Source of the DNA: Tabrizicola_A sp964393035 | GTDB lineage: Bacteria; Pseudomonadota; Alphaproteobacteria; Rhodobacterales; Rhodobacteraceae | Assembly: GCA_964393035.1 (NCBI GenBank) | Contig: CAYMRX010000003.1 | Location: 124,001 to 188,000 of the forward strand | Direction of reading: 5' to 3' | Length of the DNA: 64,000 bases | Shown: positions 28,760 to 37,999 of the stretch, one piece after another | Numbering within the stretch: position 1 is the stretch's first letter | Layout of the letters: the number at the start of each line of letters is the position of its first letter | Notes under the pieces: generated by a model | Told to the model about the DNA's origin: nothing | What the model saw: the letters and a program-made list of their open reading frames with translations, nothing else | Databases searched by the model: none | Made by a program: the position numbers and the translations under genes

Positions 28760-29662
28760 ATGATCCTGTCCCGCCTTCTCCGCCCGATCACCCGCATTGC
28801 GATCGCCCCGCCCTCCGCTTTGCCGGACCGCGGCGGGTTGGCCATCGTGCTGATCGTGCGGAATGAGGCGCGCTACATCGCGGAATGGGCGCAGTTTCAT
28901 CATGCCGCAGGGGTGTCTCGGTTTTTCGTCTATGACAATGGGTCAACGGATGGCACGGTCGAGGTGATCCGCCGGGCGCTGCCCGAGACGGCCCTTACGG
29001 TTATCCCCTGGGCGCAGCGACGGTTCCGCACGGTGACGGGCCGCGAGATTCACAATCAGGTGCTGGCCTATGCCCATGCGCTGATGAACTTCGGTGCTGC
29101 CTTCCGCTGGATGGCCTTCATCGACGTCGATGAATTTCTGGTGCCTGTGACCGCGCACTCAATCCCCGAGGCGATGGATGGGCTGGACGGGGCCGCGCAT
29201 GTCTCGTTGCCATGGCAGATGTTCGGCAGAGGGGGCAATGCGACCCCACCCGAAGGTGGCGTGGTGGCAAATTACCTGCACCGCGCCCGCGACAGCTTTG
29301 CGCTGAGCCATGGGTTGAATTTCAAATGTCTGGTTGACCCGTCCCGCGTGACCGAAGCGGGCGTGCATGGCTTTGGCATCGACGGTCGCGCGGAAGGGGT
29401 GAACGACGCGGGCCAGCACGCGGCCCATAAAGACCGGATAAAACCCAGTTTCGCCAGCCGCGCGCGGCTGCAACTCAATCACTATTACACCCGCTCCGAC
29501 GCCGAATTGCAGGCCAAGATCGGGCGTGGTTCCAACAAGGATGTGCAGGCTGACAAGCACATCCGCCGCGTCATGCGCATCGTCAACGCCATTGAGGCGG
29601 ACACGATTGAGGACCGCACCGCGATTGATTTCGTGGCCCGTCTGCAAGCCCCGAAGCCCTGA
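28760..29662 (+). CDS. Family 2-type glycosyltransferase (GT92-like)
   Basis: A 300-residue protein. IVLIVRNEARYIAEWAQFHHAAGVSRFFVYDNGSTDGT is the start of the transferase domain, and MAFIDVDEFLVP carries the DxD. HGFGIDGRA and LNHYYTRSDAE near the end recur in this branch. It belongs to the same superfamily as the first domain of the 21593-23542 protein. The ATG follows a run of pyrimidines and has little Shine-Dalgarno match. Confidence 0.78.
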   Translation: MILSRLLRPITRIAIAPPSALPDRGGLAIVLIVRNEARYIAEWAQFHHAAGVSRFFVYDNGSTDGTVEVIRRALPETALTVIPWAQRRFRTVTGREIHNQVLAYAHALMNFGAAFRWMAFIDVDEFLVPVTAHSIPEAMDGLDGAAHVSLPWQMFGRGGNATPPEGGVVANYLHRARDSFALSHGLNFKCLVDPSRVTEAGVHGFGIDGRAEGVNDAGQHAAHKDRIKPSFASRARLQLNHYYTRSDAELQAKIGRGSNKDVQADKHIRRVMRIVNAIEADTIEDRTAIDFVARLQAPKP

Positions 29663-29760
29663 TATCCCCCGGCGGCATTTCCTGCTTTCCCCCAAGTGAT
29701 TCCTGCGCTAACAGGCCCCGTCCTTGAACGGTCTTGGACGAATAATTGGAGATACCCAAG

Positions 29761-30783
29761 ATGGGCTATAAAGTCGTCGTCGCGGGTGCCACGGGTAACG
29801 TGGGCCGCGAAATGCTGAACATCCTCGCCGAGCGCGAGTTCCCCGTTGATGAGATTGCCGCGCTGGCGTCGCGCAAATCTCTCGGCACTGAAGTCAGCTT
29901 TGGCGACAAGACTATCAAGACCAAGGATCTGGACACTTTCGATTTCACCGGCTGGGACATCGCTTTGTTCGCCGTCGGCTCCGAGGCGACCAAAGTCTAC
30001 GCACCCAAGGCCGCTGCGGCGGGCTGCGTGGTGATCGACAACTCCTCGCTCTACCGTTACGACCCGCAGATCCCGCTGGTCGTGCCGGAAGTGAACGCGG
30101 CGGCGGTCGACAATTACAAGAACAAGATGATCATCGCCAACCCCAACTGCTCCACCGCGCAGATGGTGGTGGCGCTGAAACCCCTGCACGACCGCGCGAA
30201 GATCAAGCGGGTTGTCGTGGCGACCTATCAGTCGGTCTCGGGGGCCGGCAAAGAGGGTATGGACGAGCTTTGGAACCAGACCAAGGCCGTCTACAACCCG
30301 GTTGACGATGTGCCGCCGAAAAAGTTCTCGAAACAGATCGCCTTCAACGTCATCCCGCATATCGACGTCTTCCTGGACGATGGTTCGACCAAGGAAGAAT
30401 GGAAGATGGTCGCTGAAACCAAGAAGATCCTTGATCCGTCGATCAAGGTGACCGCAACCTGCGTGCGCGTGCCGGTGTTCGTCGGCCATTCCGAGGCACT
30501 GAACATCGAGTTCGAAGAGCCCTTGGATTGGCAGGAAGCCCAAGACATCCTGCGCGAGGCGCCCGGCGTCATGCTGGTCGACAAGCGTGAGGCTGGCGGC
30601 TACGTCACGCCGATCGAATGTGTGGGCGAATACGCGACCTATATCAGCCGCGTGCGCGAAGACAGCACCATCGAGAATGGTCTGAACCTGTGGTGCGTCA
30701 GCGATAACCTTCGCAAGGGTGCCGCCCTGAACGCGGTGCAGATTGCCGAGGTTCTGGGCCAACGCTGCCTGAAGAAAGGCTGA
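29761..30783 (+). CDS. asd: Aspartate-semialdehyde dehydrogenase
   Basis: A 340-residue enzyme making aspartate semialdehyde for lysine, diaminopimelate, threonine and methionine. The NADP site GATGNVGREML is at residues 9-19, the catalytic cysteine is Cys130 in NPNCSTAQM, and the substrate-binding part includes VPVFVGHSEA. It is flanked downstream by a good terminator. The ATG at 29761 gives the usual family N-terminus. Confidence 0.95.
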   Translation: MGYKVVVAGATGNVGREMLNILAEREFPVDEIAALASRKSLGTEVSFGDKTIKTKDLDTFDFTGWDIALFAVGSEATKVYAPKAAAAGCVVIDNSSLYRYDPQIPLVVPEVNAAAVDNYKNKMIIANPNCSTAQMVVALKPLHDRAKIKRVVVATYQSVSGAGKEGMDELWNQTKAVYNPVDDVPPKKFSKQIAFNVIPHIDVFLDDGSTKEEWKMVAETKKILDPSIKVTATCVRVPVFVGHSEALNIEFEEPLDWQEAQDILREAPGVMLVDKREAGGYVTPIECVGEYATYISRVREDSTIENGLNLWCVSDNLRKGAALNAVQIAEVLGQRCLKKG

Positions 30784-30802
30784 CGACCTGCAACATTTCG
30801 GA

Positions 30803-30835
30803 AAGGCCCTGCCCTCGCGCGGGGCTTTTTCTTTT
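30803..30835 (+). terminator. Rho-independent terminator after asd
   Basis: A GC-rich stem (AAAGGCCC pairing with GGGGCTTT, one mismatch) with a CG-rich loop is followed by TTTTTCTTTT, 20 bases after the asd stop. Confidence 0.8.
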
Positions 30836-30870
30836 GCGATTCGGTAATTTTGTTTCGGCAGGCTTGCGGC

Positions 30871-31334
30871 ATGACACATCATGCCCCCTTCCCCTGCGAT
30901 CCCCAGCTTTGGCAGCGTTTCCTGTCCGCCTGCCACAGCCGTGATGAAACTCCCGGTGCCGTGCTGCGCGATCTGGTGCGGCTGGAAGTGCAGCGCGTCG
31001 AACGCCGCGCCGCGAGGAGTGACAACGTCATCGACGAGCAACTCCTCGGGCGCCTTCGGCTTCTCGTCGCAGAGGCGCTGTTCGCATCGAAAAGCTGGGT
31101 CAGATGCAGGCGGCACTTCGGGCGCGCGGCTTGCAATACGTTGCCGCCGGGGGCGGGTTGAATGTCATCGACCCCGAAACCGGCGAGATCCTGTGCAAAG
31201 GCTCGCAGGTGGGCCCCGGCTATCAGGATCTCGTGCGCCGCTTTGGCGCGGGCTTTCCCGGCCATCCAAGACCGGGCCTTGCCGCGCTCGCCATGGCGGC
31301 TGTTCAGCCCAGACCTTCCGCCCGCAGCACCTGA
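30871..31334 (+). pseudogene. Frameshifted small gene of unknown function
   Basis: The first part, from ATG at 30871, reads MTHHAPFPCDPQLWQRFLSA ... LLVAEALFASKSW. The second part, in another frame, reads MQAALRARGLQYVAAGGG ... ILCKGSQVGPGYQDLVRRFG and ends at 31334. The two join sensibly as KSWVQMQAAL if one base is restored near 31100 (AGCTGGGTCAGATGCAG), giving about 154 residues. The short N-terminal half looks like a helical, ribbon-helix-helix-like domain. Loss of one base breaks the frame; sequencing error is possible. The 3' end overlaps the opposing aminotransferase by 31 bases. Confidence 0.6.
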
Positions 31335-32641
31335 CGCACCGAGCGCGCGGTTTTATCGACGATCTCGGTCAATTCGGCATCCGGGCAATTATAGGGCGGC
31401 GCAAGGATCACGATATCGCCGCTGACCCCATCGACATTGCCACCGACCGGATAGCAGATCAGCCCATTCTCCATCGCCTGCGCGCGGATTTTCATGAACA
31501 GCTTGCGGTCTTTATCGAATGGTTGCTTGGAAACCCGGTCCGCCACCAGTTCCAGCGCGATGAAATGGCCGCGGCCGCGAATGTCGCCCACGGCCTCCAC
31601 CCCGGCAAAGGCATCGGCAAGCCATCCCTTCAGACGCGGGCCATTGGCAGCAACCTTGGCCAGCAGCCCGTCACGCTCGACAATCTTCTGCACCGCCACC
31701 CCGGCGGCACAGGCGGCGGTATGGCCGGTGAAGGTATGGCCGGTGCCAAAGGCCCCATCGACGGCGCGGATCGCGTCCCAAACCTTCGTCGTGCAGATCG
31801 CCGCGCCCAAGGGTTGATAACCCGCAGCCAACCCCTTGGCGACCGACATGATGTCAGGCTCCACCCCGTTATGCGCCAAAGCCCGCCACGTGCCGCAGCG
31901 GCCCGCCCCCGACATCACCTCATCCGAGATCATCAAGACCCCATAGCGGCTGCAAATCTCACGCACCGCCACCGCATAGCCTTCGGGCGCGGGCACGCAG
32001 CCCCCCGCCGCACCGACCACGGGTTCAAACACAAAACCCGCCACGGTTTCCGGGCCTTCACGCAGGATCGCAGCCTCCAGCTCAGCGGCACAGGCGGCCC
32101 CTGCGGTTTCCGCCGTGGCCCCGGCGATCGGGCGATAGATATTGGCGGGCGAAAGTTTCACCGACGGTATAAAGGCCCCCTCATAGGCCGCCGTCCGCTC
32201 GGCAAAGCCTGACAGGCCCAGCGCGCCGAGCGTGTTGCCATGCCAGGACCGCTGGCGCGAAATGAATTTGCGCCGCGTCTTTTGACCAATAGCGGTTTGA
32301 TATTGCAGCGCAATCTTCAGACAACTTTCCACCGCTTCGGACCCGCCCGTGACGAAGACCATCTCGCGCAAGCTGCCACCGCAACGGGCGCGGATGATCT
32401 CGGTCAACTCCTCCAGCGCGTCGGTGGTAAAGTTGTAGCGGTAGCCATGCGCGATCTGGCCAAGCTGGTCACAAATCGCGCGGTTCACTTCCTCATTGGC
32501 ATGGCCCAGACAATAGACCGCAGGCCCGCCCGAACCGTCGATATATTGCTTGCCGCCTGCGTCCCATAGGTAACTGCCCTTGGCCCGCACCACTTTGGGC
32601 AGGGCGTTGGTGTCTTTCAGATTGGCGGCTTGGCTGGACAT
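31304..32641 (-). CDS. Class III (omega-type) PLP aminotransferase
   Basis: A 445-residue enzyme of the aminotransferase class III family. Visible features are the N-terminal YLWDAGGKQYIDGSGGPAV, FVTGGSEAVESCLKIA, SWHGNTLG, LMISDEVMSGAGRCG and the PLP-binding lysine in SVAKGLAAGYQPLGA. Such enzymes move amino groups from beta-alanine, putrescine, taurine or other amines to pyruvate or 2-oxoglutarate; the donor here cannot be named. It follows dxs by 59 bases on the same strand and may be transcribed separately. Confidence 0.85.
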   Translation of the reverse strand: MSSQAANLKDTNALPKVVRAKGSYLWDAGGKQYIDGSGGPAVYCLGHANEEVNRAICDQLGQIAHGYRYNFTTDALEELTEIIRARCGGSLREMVFVTGGSEAVESCLKIALQYQTAIGQKTRRKFISRQRSWHGNTLGALGLSGFAERTAAYEGAFIPSVKLSPANIYRPIAGATAETAGAACAAELEAAILREGPETVAGFVFEPVVGAAGGCVPAPEGYAVAVREICSRYGVLMISDEVMSGAGRCGTWRALAHNGVEPDIMSVAKGLAAGYQPLGAAICTTKVWDAIRAVDGAFGTGHTFTGHTAACAAGVAVQKIVERDGLLAKVAANGPRLKGWLADAFAGVEAVGDIRGRGHFIALELVADRVSKQPFDKDRKLFMKIRAQAMENGLICYPVGGNVDGVSGDIVILAPPYNCPDAELTEIVDKTARSVRQVLRAEGLG

Positions 32642-32700
32642 GCGACGGCTCCTCGGGTTGGCCCGAGACTGTCAGCGCCGCTTGTCGCCTGCAAGGGGGG

Positions 32701-34614
32701 TCAGGCGCGTTTGCCGACCGTGGCAACGCCCAGAACCTCCAGCACCTTGGCCTCGATTTCCGGTGCATTCATGCCTGCATCGCGATACATCGCCTCGGGT
32801 GATGCGTGGTCAATGAAGGTGTCAGGCAAGACCATCGAGCGGAACTTGAGCCCCCGGTCAAACACGCCCTCATCGGCCAAAAGCTGCGCGACATGGCTGC
32901 CGAAACCGCCGATCGCGCCTTCTTCGATGGTGATGAGCGCCTCGTGGTCACGCGCAAGCCGCAGGATCATCTCGCGGTCCAAGGGCTTGGCAAAGCGGGC
33001 GTCAGCGATGGTCGGGGCCAAGCCGCGGGCAGAAAGGCTTTCAGCGGCCTTCAAAACCTCGGCCAAGCGCGTTCCAAAGGACAGGATCGCCACGCGTGAC
33101 CCGGTGCGGATCATCCGGCCCTTGCCGATTTCAAGCGGCACGCCCTTGCGCGGCAGATCCACCCCCATGCCTTCACCGCGCGGATAACGGAACGCGATGG
33201 GGCCGTCGTCATGGGCGGCGGCGGTGGCAACCATATGCATCAACTCAGCCTCATCGGCGGCGGCCATCACCACCATGCCGGGCAAGTTAGACAGGAAAGC
33301 CACATCGAAAGACCCGGCATGGGTGGCCCCATCGGCACCCACAAGACCCGCCCGGTCAATCGCGAAACGCACAGGCAGGCGCTGGATCGCCACATCATGC
33401 ACAACCTGATCATAGCCCCGTTGCAGGAAGGTGGAATAAATCGCGCAAAACGGCTTCATCCCCCCCGCAGCCAAGCCTGCCGAAAAGGTCACCGCATGCT
33501 GTTCGGCAATGCCCACATCAAAGGTGCGCTTCGGAAAGCGGGTGCCGAACAGATCAAGGCCAGTGCCATCGGGCATGGCTGCGGTGATGGCAACGATTTT
33601 GGGGTCAGCTTCAGCCTCGGCGATCAAGGCTTCGGCGAAGACTTTGGTGTAAGATGGCGCGTTCGACGGGGCTTTCTTCTGCTCTCCTGTCACCACATCG
33701 AATTTTGCGCGCGCATGCCCGCGATCCGGCGAATTTTCAGCAGGCGCATAGCCTTTGCCCTTGCAGGTCAGCACATGGATCAGCGTCGGCCCGCTGGCGC
33801 GGGCGTGCGCCGTGCGCAGCACCGGCAGAAGCTGGTCAAGGTCATGACCATCAATCGGCCCGACATAGGAAAAGCCCAGTTCTTCGAACAGGGTGCCGCC
33901 AACGGCCAGACCTTTCAGCATCTCTTTTGCCCGGCGCGCACCTTCGGCAAAGGGTTCGGGCAAAAGACCCGCAAGCCCCTTGGCTGCCGACTTCAGATCC
34001 TGAAACGGCTCACCGGCATAAAGACGCGAGAGATAGCTGGACAGCGCCCCAACCGGCGGTGCGATCGACATTTCATTGTCGTTCAAAATGACGAACATGC
34101 GCTTTTTCAGATGGCCCGCGTTGTTCATCGCCTCGAAAGCCATACCGGCGGACATAGACCCATCACCAATGATCGCCACCGCATCGCCCGGGTCGCCACC
34201 CAGATCGGCCGCCATGGTGAAGCCCAGCGCGGCAGAGATCGAGGTCGATGAATGCGCCGCGCCGAACGGATCATAGGGCGACTCGGAGCGTTTGGTAAAA
34301 CCCGACAGCCCGCCTTCGGTGCGCAGCGTGCGAATGCGGTCGCGCCGACCGGTCAATATTTTGTGCGGATAGCACTGATGCCCGACGTCCCAGATGATCT
34401 TGTCGCGCGGGGCGTTGAAAACCGCGTGAAGCGCCACGGTGAGTTCGACCACGCCCAGACCGGCGCCCAGATGCCCTCCCGTCACCGAGACCGCCGAAAT
34501 CGTCTCGGCCCGCAGTTCGTCCGCAAGTTGGCGCAACTCTCGGTCAGACAGACCTTTCAGGTCGGCGGGCAGATTTACGCGGTCAAGCACGGGGGTATGG
34601 GGGCGGTCTGCCAT
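32701..34614 (-). CDS. dxs: 1-deoxy-D-xylulose-5-phosphate synthase
   Basis: A 637-residue thiamine-diphosphate enzyme that starts the MEP route to isoprenoids from pyruvate and glyceraldehyde 3-phosphate. GGHLGAGLGVVELTVAL, the ThDP motif GDGSMSAGMAFEAMNNAG, DNEMSIAPPVGALSSYL and the transketolase pyrimidine domain (FDVGIAEQHAVTFSAGLA) are all present. AGGA precedes the ATG at 34614. It follows ispA by 13 bases, so two isoprenoid genes are co-transcribed. Confidence 0.96.
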   Translation of the reverse strand: MADRPHTPVLDRVNLPADLKGLSDRELRQLADELRAETISAVSVTGGHLGAGLGVVELTVALHAVFNAPRDKIIWDVGHQCYPHKILTGRRDRIRTLRTEGGLSGFTKRSESPYDPFGAAHSSTSISAALGFTMAADLGGDPGDAVAIIGDGSMSAGMAFEAMNNAGHLKKRMFVILNDNEMSIAPPVGALSSYLSRLYAGEPFQDLKSAAKGLAGLLPEPFAEGARRAKEMLKGLAVGGTLFEELGFSYVGPIDGHDLDQLLPVLRTAHARASGPTLIHVLTCKGKGYAPAENSPDRGHARAKFDVVTGEQKKAPSNAPSYTKVFAEALIAEAEADPKIVAITAAMPDGTGLDLFGTRFPKRTFDVGIAEQHAVTFSAGLAAGGMKPFCAIYSTFLQRGYDQVVHDVAIQRLPVRFAIDRAGLVGADGATHAGSFDVAFLSNLPGMVVMAAADEAELMHMVATAAAHDDGPIAFRYPRGEGMGVDLPRKGVPLEIGKGRMIRTGSRVAILSFGTRLAEVLKAAESLSARGLAPTIADARFAKPLDREMILRLARDHEALITIEEGAIGGFGSHVAQLLADEGVFDRGLKFRSMVLPDTFIDHASPEAMYRDAGMNAPEIEAKVLEVLGVATVGKRA

Positions 34615-34627
34615 GGCTTTTCCTAAA

Positions 34628-35497
34628 TCAGCTTTGGCGCGCAATAACGAAACGAGCGCAATCGATCAAGTTCTGTGCCACTGGCCCATAAGGCGCAAGG
34701 GCAATTTCTGCCTGTTCCACCAGAGAGGTCGCGCGGGCGCATGCCTCATCCAGCCCCAAAAGCGACACAAACGTCGCCTTTCCGGCCGCCGCGTCCTTGC
34801 CCACAGCCTTGCCGGTCAGGGCCGCATCGCCCGTCACATCCAGAACATCGTCCCAGATCTGAAAGGCCAGCCCCAAGGCGGCTGCGTAGGCGCTGAGCGG
34901 CGCAGGATCGGCACCAGCAAGAATTGCCCCCGCCTCGGCAGAAAAGCGGATCAGCGCGCCGGTCTTGCCTGCCTGCAATTCGGTGATCTTGTCCAAGGTC
35001 AGCGGTTGGGCGGCGGTTTCGGCGGCAATATCCAAAGCCTGCCCCAGCACCATCCCCTCGGCCCCACTGGCGCGGGCCAACCCTGCCACCAGCGCAATGC
35101 GGATTCCCGCGGAGCCAAGGGCCGGATCGGCCATCAACTCAAAGGCCAGCGACTGCAAGGCGTCGCCTGCCAGCACCGCCGTTGCCTCATCCCATTTCAC
35201 ATGCACGGTGGGCAGGCCGCGCCGCAACGCATCATCATCCATGCAAGGCATGTCGTCATGCACCAGCGAATAGGCATGCAGCGCCTCGACCGCAGCGGCG
35301 GCGCTGATGGCGCGCGCCTGCGGAACGCCCAGCATGCGCGCGGCCTCCAGCACCAGAAAACCGCGCAGACGTTTGCCGCCCTGCACGGCATAGCGCATGG
35401 CCTGAACAACTGGCGCGTCAGAAAAACCGGCCATGGCCGCATCAAGACGCGCCTGAATGGCGGCAGCGTCCAACGCAAGTTGCGTGGGAAAGCTCAC
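34628..35497 (-). CDS. ispA: Farnesyl/geranyl diphosphate synthase
   Basis: A 289-residue trans-prenyl diphosphate synthase. The first aspartate-rich motif is in LVHDDMPCMDDDALRRG and the second in FQIWDDVLD; GGKRLRGFLV binds diphosphate. Short-chain (C10-C15) products are likely from the family, not shown by the motifs alone. The GTG start at 35497 overlaps the xseB stop as GTGA. It lies in an xseB-ispA-dxs run. Confidence 0.93.
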   Translation of the reverse strand: MSFPTQLALDAAAIQARLDAAMAGFSDAPVVQAMRYAVQGGKRLRGFLVLEAARMLGVPQARAISAAAAVEALHAYSLVHDDMPCMDDDALRRGLPTVHVKWDEATAVLAGDALQSLAFELMADPALGSAGIRIALVAGLARASGAEGMVLGQALDIAAETAAQPLTLDKITELQAGKTGALIRFSAEAGAILAGADPAPLSAYAAALGLAFQIWDDVLDVTGDAALTGKAVGKDAAAGKATFVSLLGLDEACARATSLVEQAEIALAPYGPVAQNLIDCARFVIARQS

Positions 35498-35733
35498 AGC
35501 CCCTGCACCGGGGCCGTGCCAATCGCCTTGCCCTCCGCAGCGCGGATCAGTTCGACCTTTTCCTCGGCGGATTTGAGCTTCGCGGCGCAATGCGCCTTCA
35601 GGACCGCGCCCTTTTCATAAAGGGCGATCGACTGTTCCAGCGCAACCTCACCGCGCTCCAACTGGGAGACGACCTGTTCCAAAGCGGCCATCGCCTCCTC
35701 GAAGCTCATCTCGCTCACGGCTTTGTCGGTCAT
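35494..35733 (-). CDS. xseB: Exodeoxyribonuclease VII small subunit
   Basis: A 79-residue helical protein, the regulatory subunit that partners XseA in single-strand DNA degradation. The segment SFEEAMAALEQVVSQLERGEVALEQSIALYEKG is diagnostic. It starts 18 bases after the broken deacetylase-like gene and overlaps ispA by four bases. Confidence 0.92.
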   Translation of the reverse strand: MTDKAVSEMSFEEAMAALEQVVSQLERGEVALEQSIALYEKGAVLKAHCAAKLKSAEEKVELIRAAEGKAIGTAPVQGL

Positions 35734-35751
35734 CTTCCCTGCCTACTCTGT

Positions 35752-36665
35752 CTATGCTGTCAATACGCCCACATGCGCGGCAACGGATTCCGTCAACGCC
35801 CCCAAATCATAACCGCCCTCAAGACAGGATACCACCCGCCCGCCCGCGCAATCCGCAGCAATCTCGCAGATGCGGCTGGTGAGCCAAGCGTAATCCTCGG
35901 CCTGCCATTCCAGCCCCGCAAGAGGATCATTGGCATGGGCATCGAACCCTGCCGAAATCAGGATCAGCTCTGGCCGCCAATCGGTCAGGCGCGGGAAGAT
36001 CACCGTTTCATAGACCCGCCGCATATGCGCCCCATCCGACCCGCCCGACAAAGACGCATTGACGATCTGCCCGTGCGCGCCCTGCTCCCGCACCGAGCCT
36101 GTGCCGGGATAAAGGGGCATCTGGTGGCTGGAGGCGAACAGGCAGCGGCCTCATCCCAGAGCAGATCCTGCGTGCCATTGCCGTGATGCACATCGAAATC
36201 AACGATGGCGACACGCGACAGCCCGTGCCAATCCAGCGCCCGCTTGGCAGCGATGGCCACGGTGCCAAACAGGCAAAACCCCATGGCGGTGGCGGTTTCG
36301 GCATGATGCCCCGGCGGGCGGCAAGCGACAAAGGCGCGGCCTGCCTCTCCGGCCAAAACCGCATCCACCGCCGCACCCGCCCCGCCCACGGCGCGCAAGG
36401 CGGCGTCAAGACTGCCGGGAGAAAGCCAGGTGTCGCCGTCCAATTGCGCCCAGCCCGCCGACGGAACCGCCGCGGCCACCCGATCAGCGTAGGCGCGGGG
36501 GTGGCAGCGCGCAACCTCGGCAAGACCTGCAAGCGGCACCTCACGCCGCGCCAGAGAAAGCCCGGCAAGCCCCGCCTCGACCGCGCGCAGCCGGTCTACC
36601 CGTTCGGGATGGCCCGGAGGTGTCACATGGCCCGCAAAGCCGGGATGGGAAAATACCAGCGCCAT
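35752..36665 (-). pseudogene. Histone deacetylase-family gene with a frameshift
   Basis: The 5' part reads HPGFAGHVTPPGHPERVDRL ... ACRPPGHHAE ... DFDVHHGNGTQDLLWDEA, the active-site half of an acetylpolyamine/acetoin-type deacetylase. Near 36147-36150 the frame is lost. The 3' part, in another frame, reads LFASSHQMPLYPGTGS ... ISAGFDAHANDPLAGLEWQ. One added C would give DEARCLFASSHQMPLYPG and a 304-residue protein of normal size. As read, the product is truncated within its catalytic core. It overlaps petR by one base (TGATG). Confidence 0.82.
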
Positions 36666-37366
36666 CAGTCTGGCTGCAACATATAGCCTTCGCCGCGCAC
36701 GGTTTGCAGATAGCGCGGCAGCTTCGGGTCATCCTCGATCTTGCGGCGCAGGCGGGTGATCTGCACATCGACAGCACGCTCCTGCCCGCCGCTGTCTTCG
36801 GCAGGCGCATCGCCCGCAAGCCTCTCCCGGCTGATCGGATGCCCCGGCTGCGCGGCAAAGGCCCGCATCAACTGCGCCTCGGTTGCGGTCAGCTTGACGG
36901 GATCGGCACCACGCCACAACTCACCCCGATCAATGTCATAGCGCACCGCGCCCATTTGCAGAACCTTTGGCACCTGCTGCGCCGCCTTGACCTGTGGAAC
37001 ACGGCGCAAAATGGCATTGATCCGCAGCAAAAGCTCTTTCGGCTCAAAGGGTTTGACGAGGTAATCATCCGCCCCGGCCTCCAGCCCCTCAATCCGGTTC
37101 TGGGTTTCGCCCTTGGCGGTCAAAAGCAGGATCGGCACCGCCATCTGGCCGCGCAAATCACGGGTCAGCGCGATACCGTCCTCGCCCGGCATCATCACAT
37201 CGAGAATGAGCATATCAAAATCCAGCCCCGCAAGCAGCCGCCGCGCATGGGCCGCATCGCGGGCAATCGTGACCAGAAAACCGTTGCGGATCAGGAACTT
37301 TTGCAAAAGCCCCCGGATCCGTTCATCATCATCCACCACCAGAAGATGGGCCTGTGGCTCACTCAT
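36665..37366 (-). CDS. petR: OmpR-type response regulator PetR
   Basis: A 233-residue protein with a receiver domain (DDD at 12-14, phospho-acceptor Asp56 in LDVMMPGEDG, the lysine in LVKPFEP) and a C-terminal winged-helix domain (TATEAQLMRAFAAQPG ... RRKIEDDPKLPRYLQTVRGEGY). Its coupling to a MarR gene by ATGA overlap and its place divergent from ilvE fit PetR of Rhodobacter, described as acting on bc1 complex expression. No sensor kinase is adjacent. Confidence 0.83.
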   Translation of the reverse strand: MSEPQAHLLVVDDDERIRGLLQKFLIRNGFLVTIARDAAHARRLLAGLDFDMLILDVMMPGEDGIALTRDLRGQMAVPILLLTAKGETQNRIEGLEAGADDYLVKPFEPKELLLRINAILRRVPQVKAAQQVPKVLQMGAVRYDIDRGELWRGADPVKLTATEAQLMRAFAAQPGHPISRERLAGDAPAEDSGGQERAVDVQITRLRRKIEDDPKLPRYLQTVRGEGYMLQPD

Positions 37367-37863
37367 GCACCGGTCTCCTTCAGGCCTTGATACTGCCGCC
37401 GCATTTCGGGGTCCATCATCGCCTCCAACACGGTGCGAAAGCCCTGCACCGCCTGCGGCCCCGCGGCCCGATAGGCGGCCCGCATCCGCGCGCGTTGGGC
37501 GTCAGACAGGGCGCGCTCCAACTCGCGGCCCTTTTCGGTCAGATGCAAATGCCGCTCGCGCTTGTCCTTTTTGCCAACCCGCGCTTCGACCAAACCATCT
37601 TCGAAAAGCGTGCGCAGGATGCGGTTCAGCGATTGCTTGGTGACCCCCAGAATGGACAGCAGATTGCCGACCGTCGTGCCGGGGCTGCGATGGATGAAAT
37701 GCACGGCGCGGTGATGCGCCCGGCCATAATCCATTGTCTCCAGAATACGGTCGGGGTCAGCGGTAAAACCGCGATAGGCAAAAAACATCGCCTCAATGCC
37801 CTTTCTGACCTGATCATCGGTCAGAAACAGCAGGCTCTCACTTTGGGTAATCGGTTCGGCCAT
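37363..37863 (-). CDS. petP: MarR-family regulator PetP
   Basis: A 166-residue winged-helix protein. The recognition helix lies in TVGNLLSILGVTKQSLNRILRTLFEDGLVE and the wing in GKKDKRERHLHLTEKG. With petR directly behind it (ATGA overlap) this is the PetP-PetR pair known from Rhodobacter. It diverges from ilvE across a 136-bp gap. Confidence 0.82.
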   Translation of the reverse strand: MAEPITQSESLLFLTDDQVRKGIEAMFFAYRGFTADPDRILETMDYGRAHHRAVHFIHRSPGTTVGNLLSILGVTKQSLNRILRTLFEDGLVEARVGKKDKRERHLHLTEKGRELERALSDAQRARMRAAYRAAGPQAVQGFRTVLEAMMDPEMRRQYQGLKETGA

Positions 37864-37899
37864 AGGATCCCCCTCGGCACCGATTTTACGTCAGCCTTG

Positions 37900-37928
37900 T
37901 TGACATTCCAAGTCACAAACGCTAGCGA
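37900..37928 (+). promoter_or_regulatory. Candidate ilvE promoter
   Basis: TTGACA at 37900-37905 is a perfect -35, followed after 17 bases by TAGCGA, a weak -10. Downstream, GTCCG-ATA-CGGAC forms a small hairpin. It is placed about 70 bases before the ilvE start. Confidence 0.35.
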
Positions 37929-37999
37929 TTCGCCGATTTGGCGCAACATTATGTCCGATACGGACCATTTCAGCGCAACATTCGCAAATGGAGACTGAC

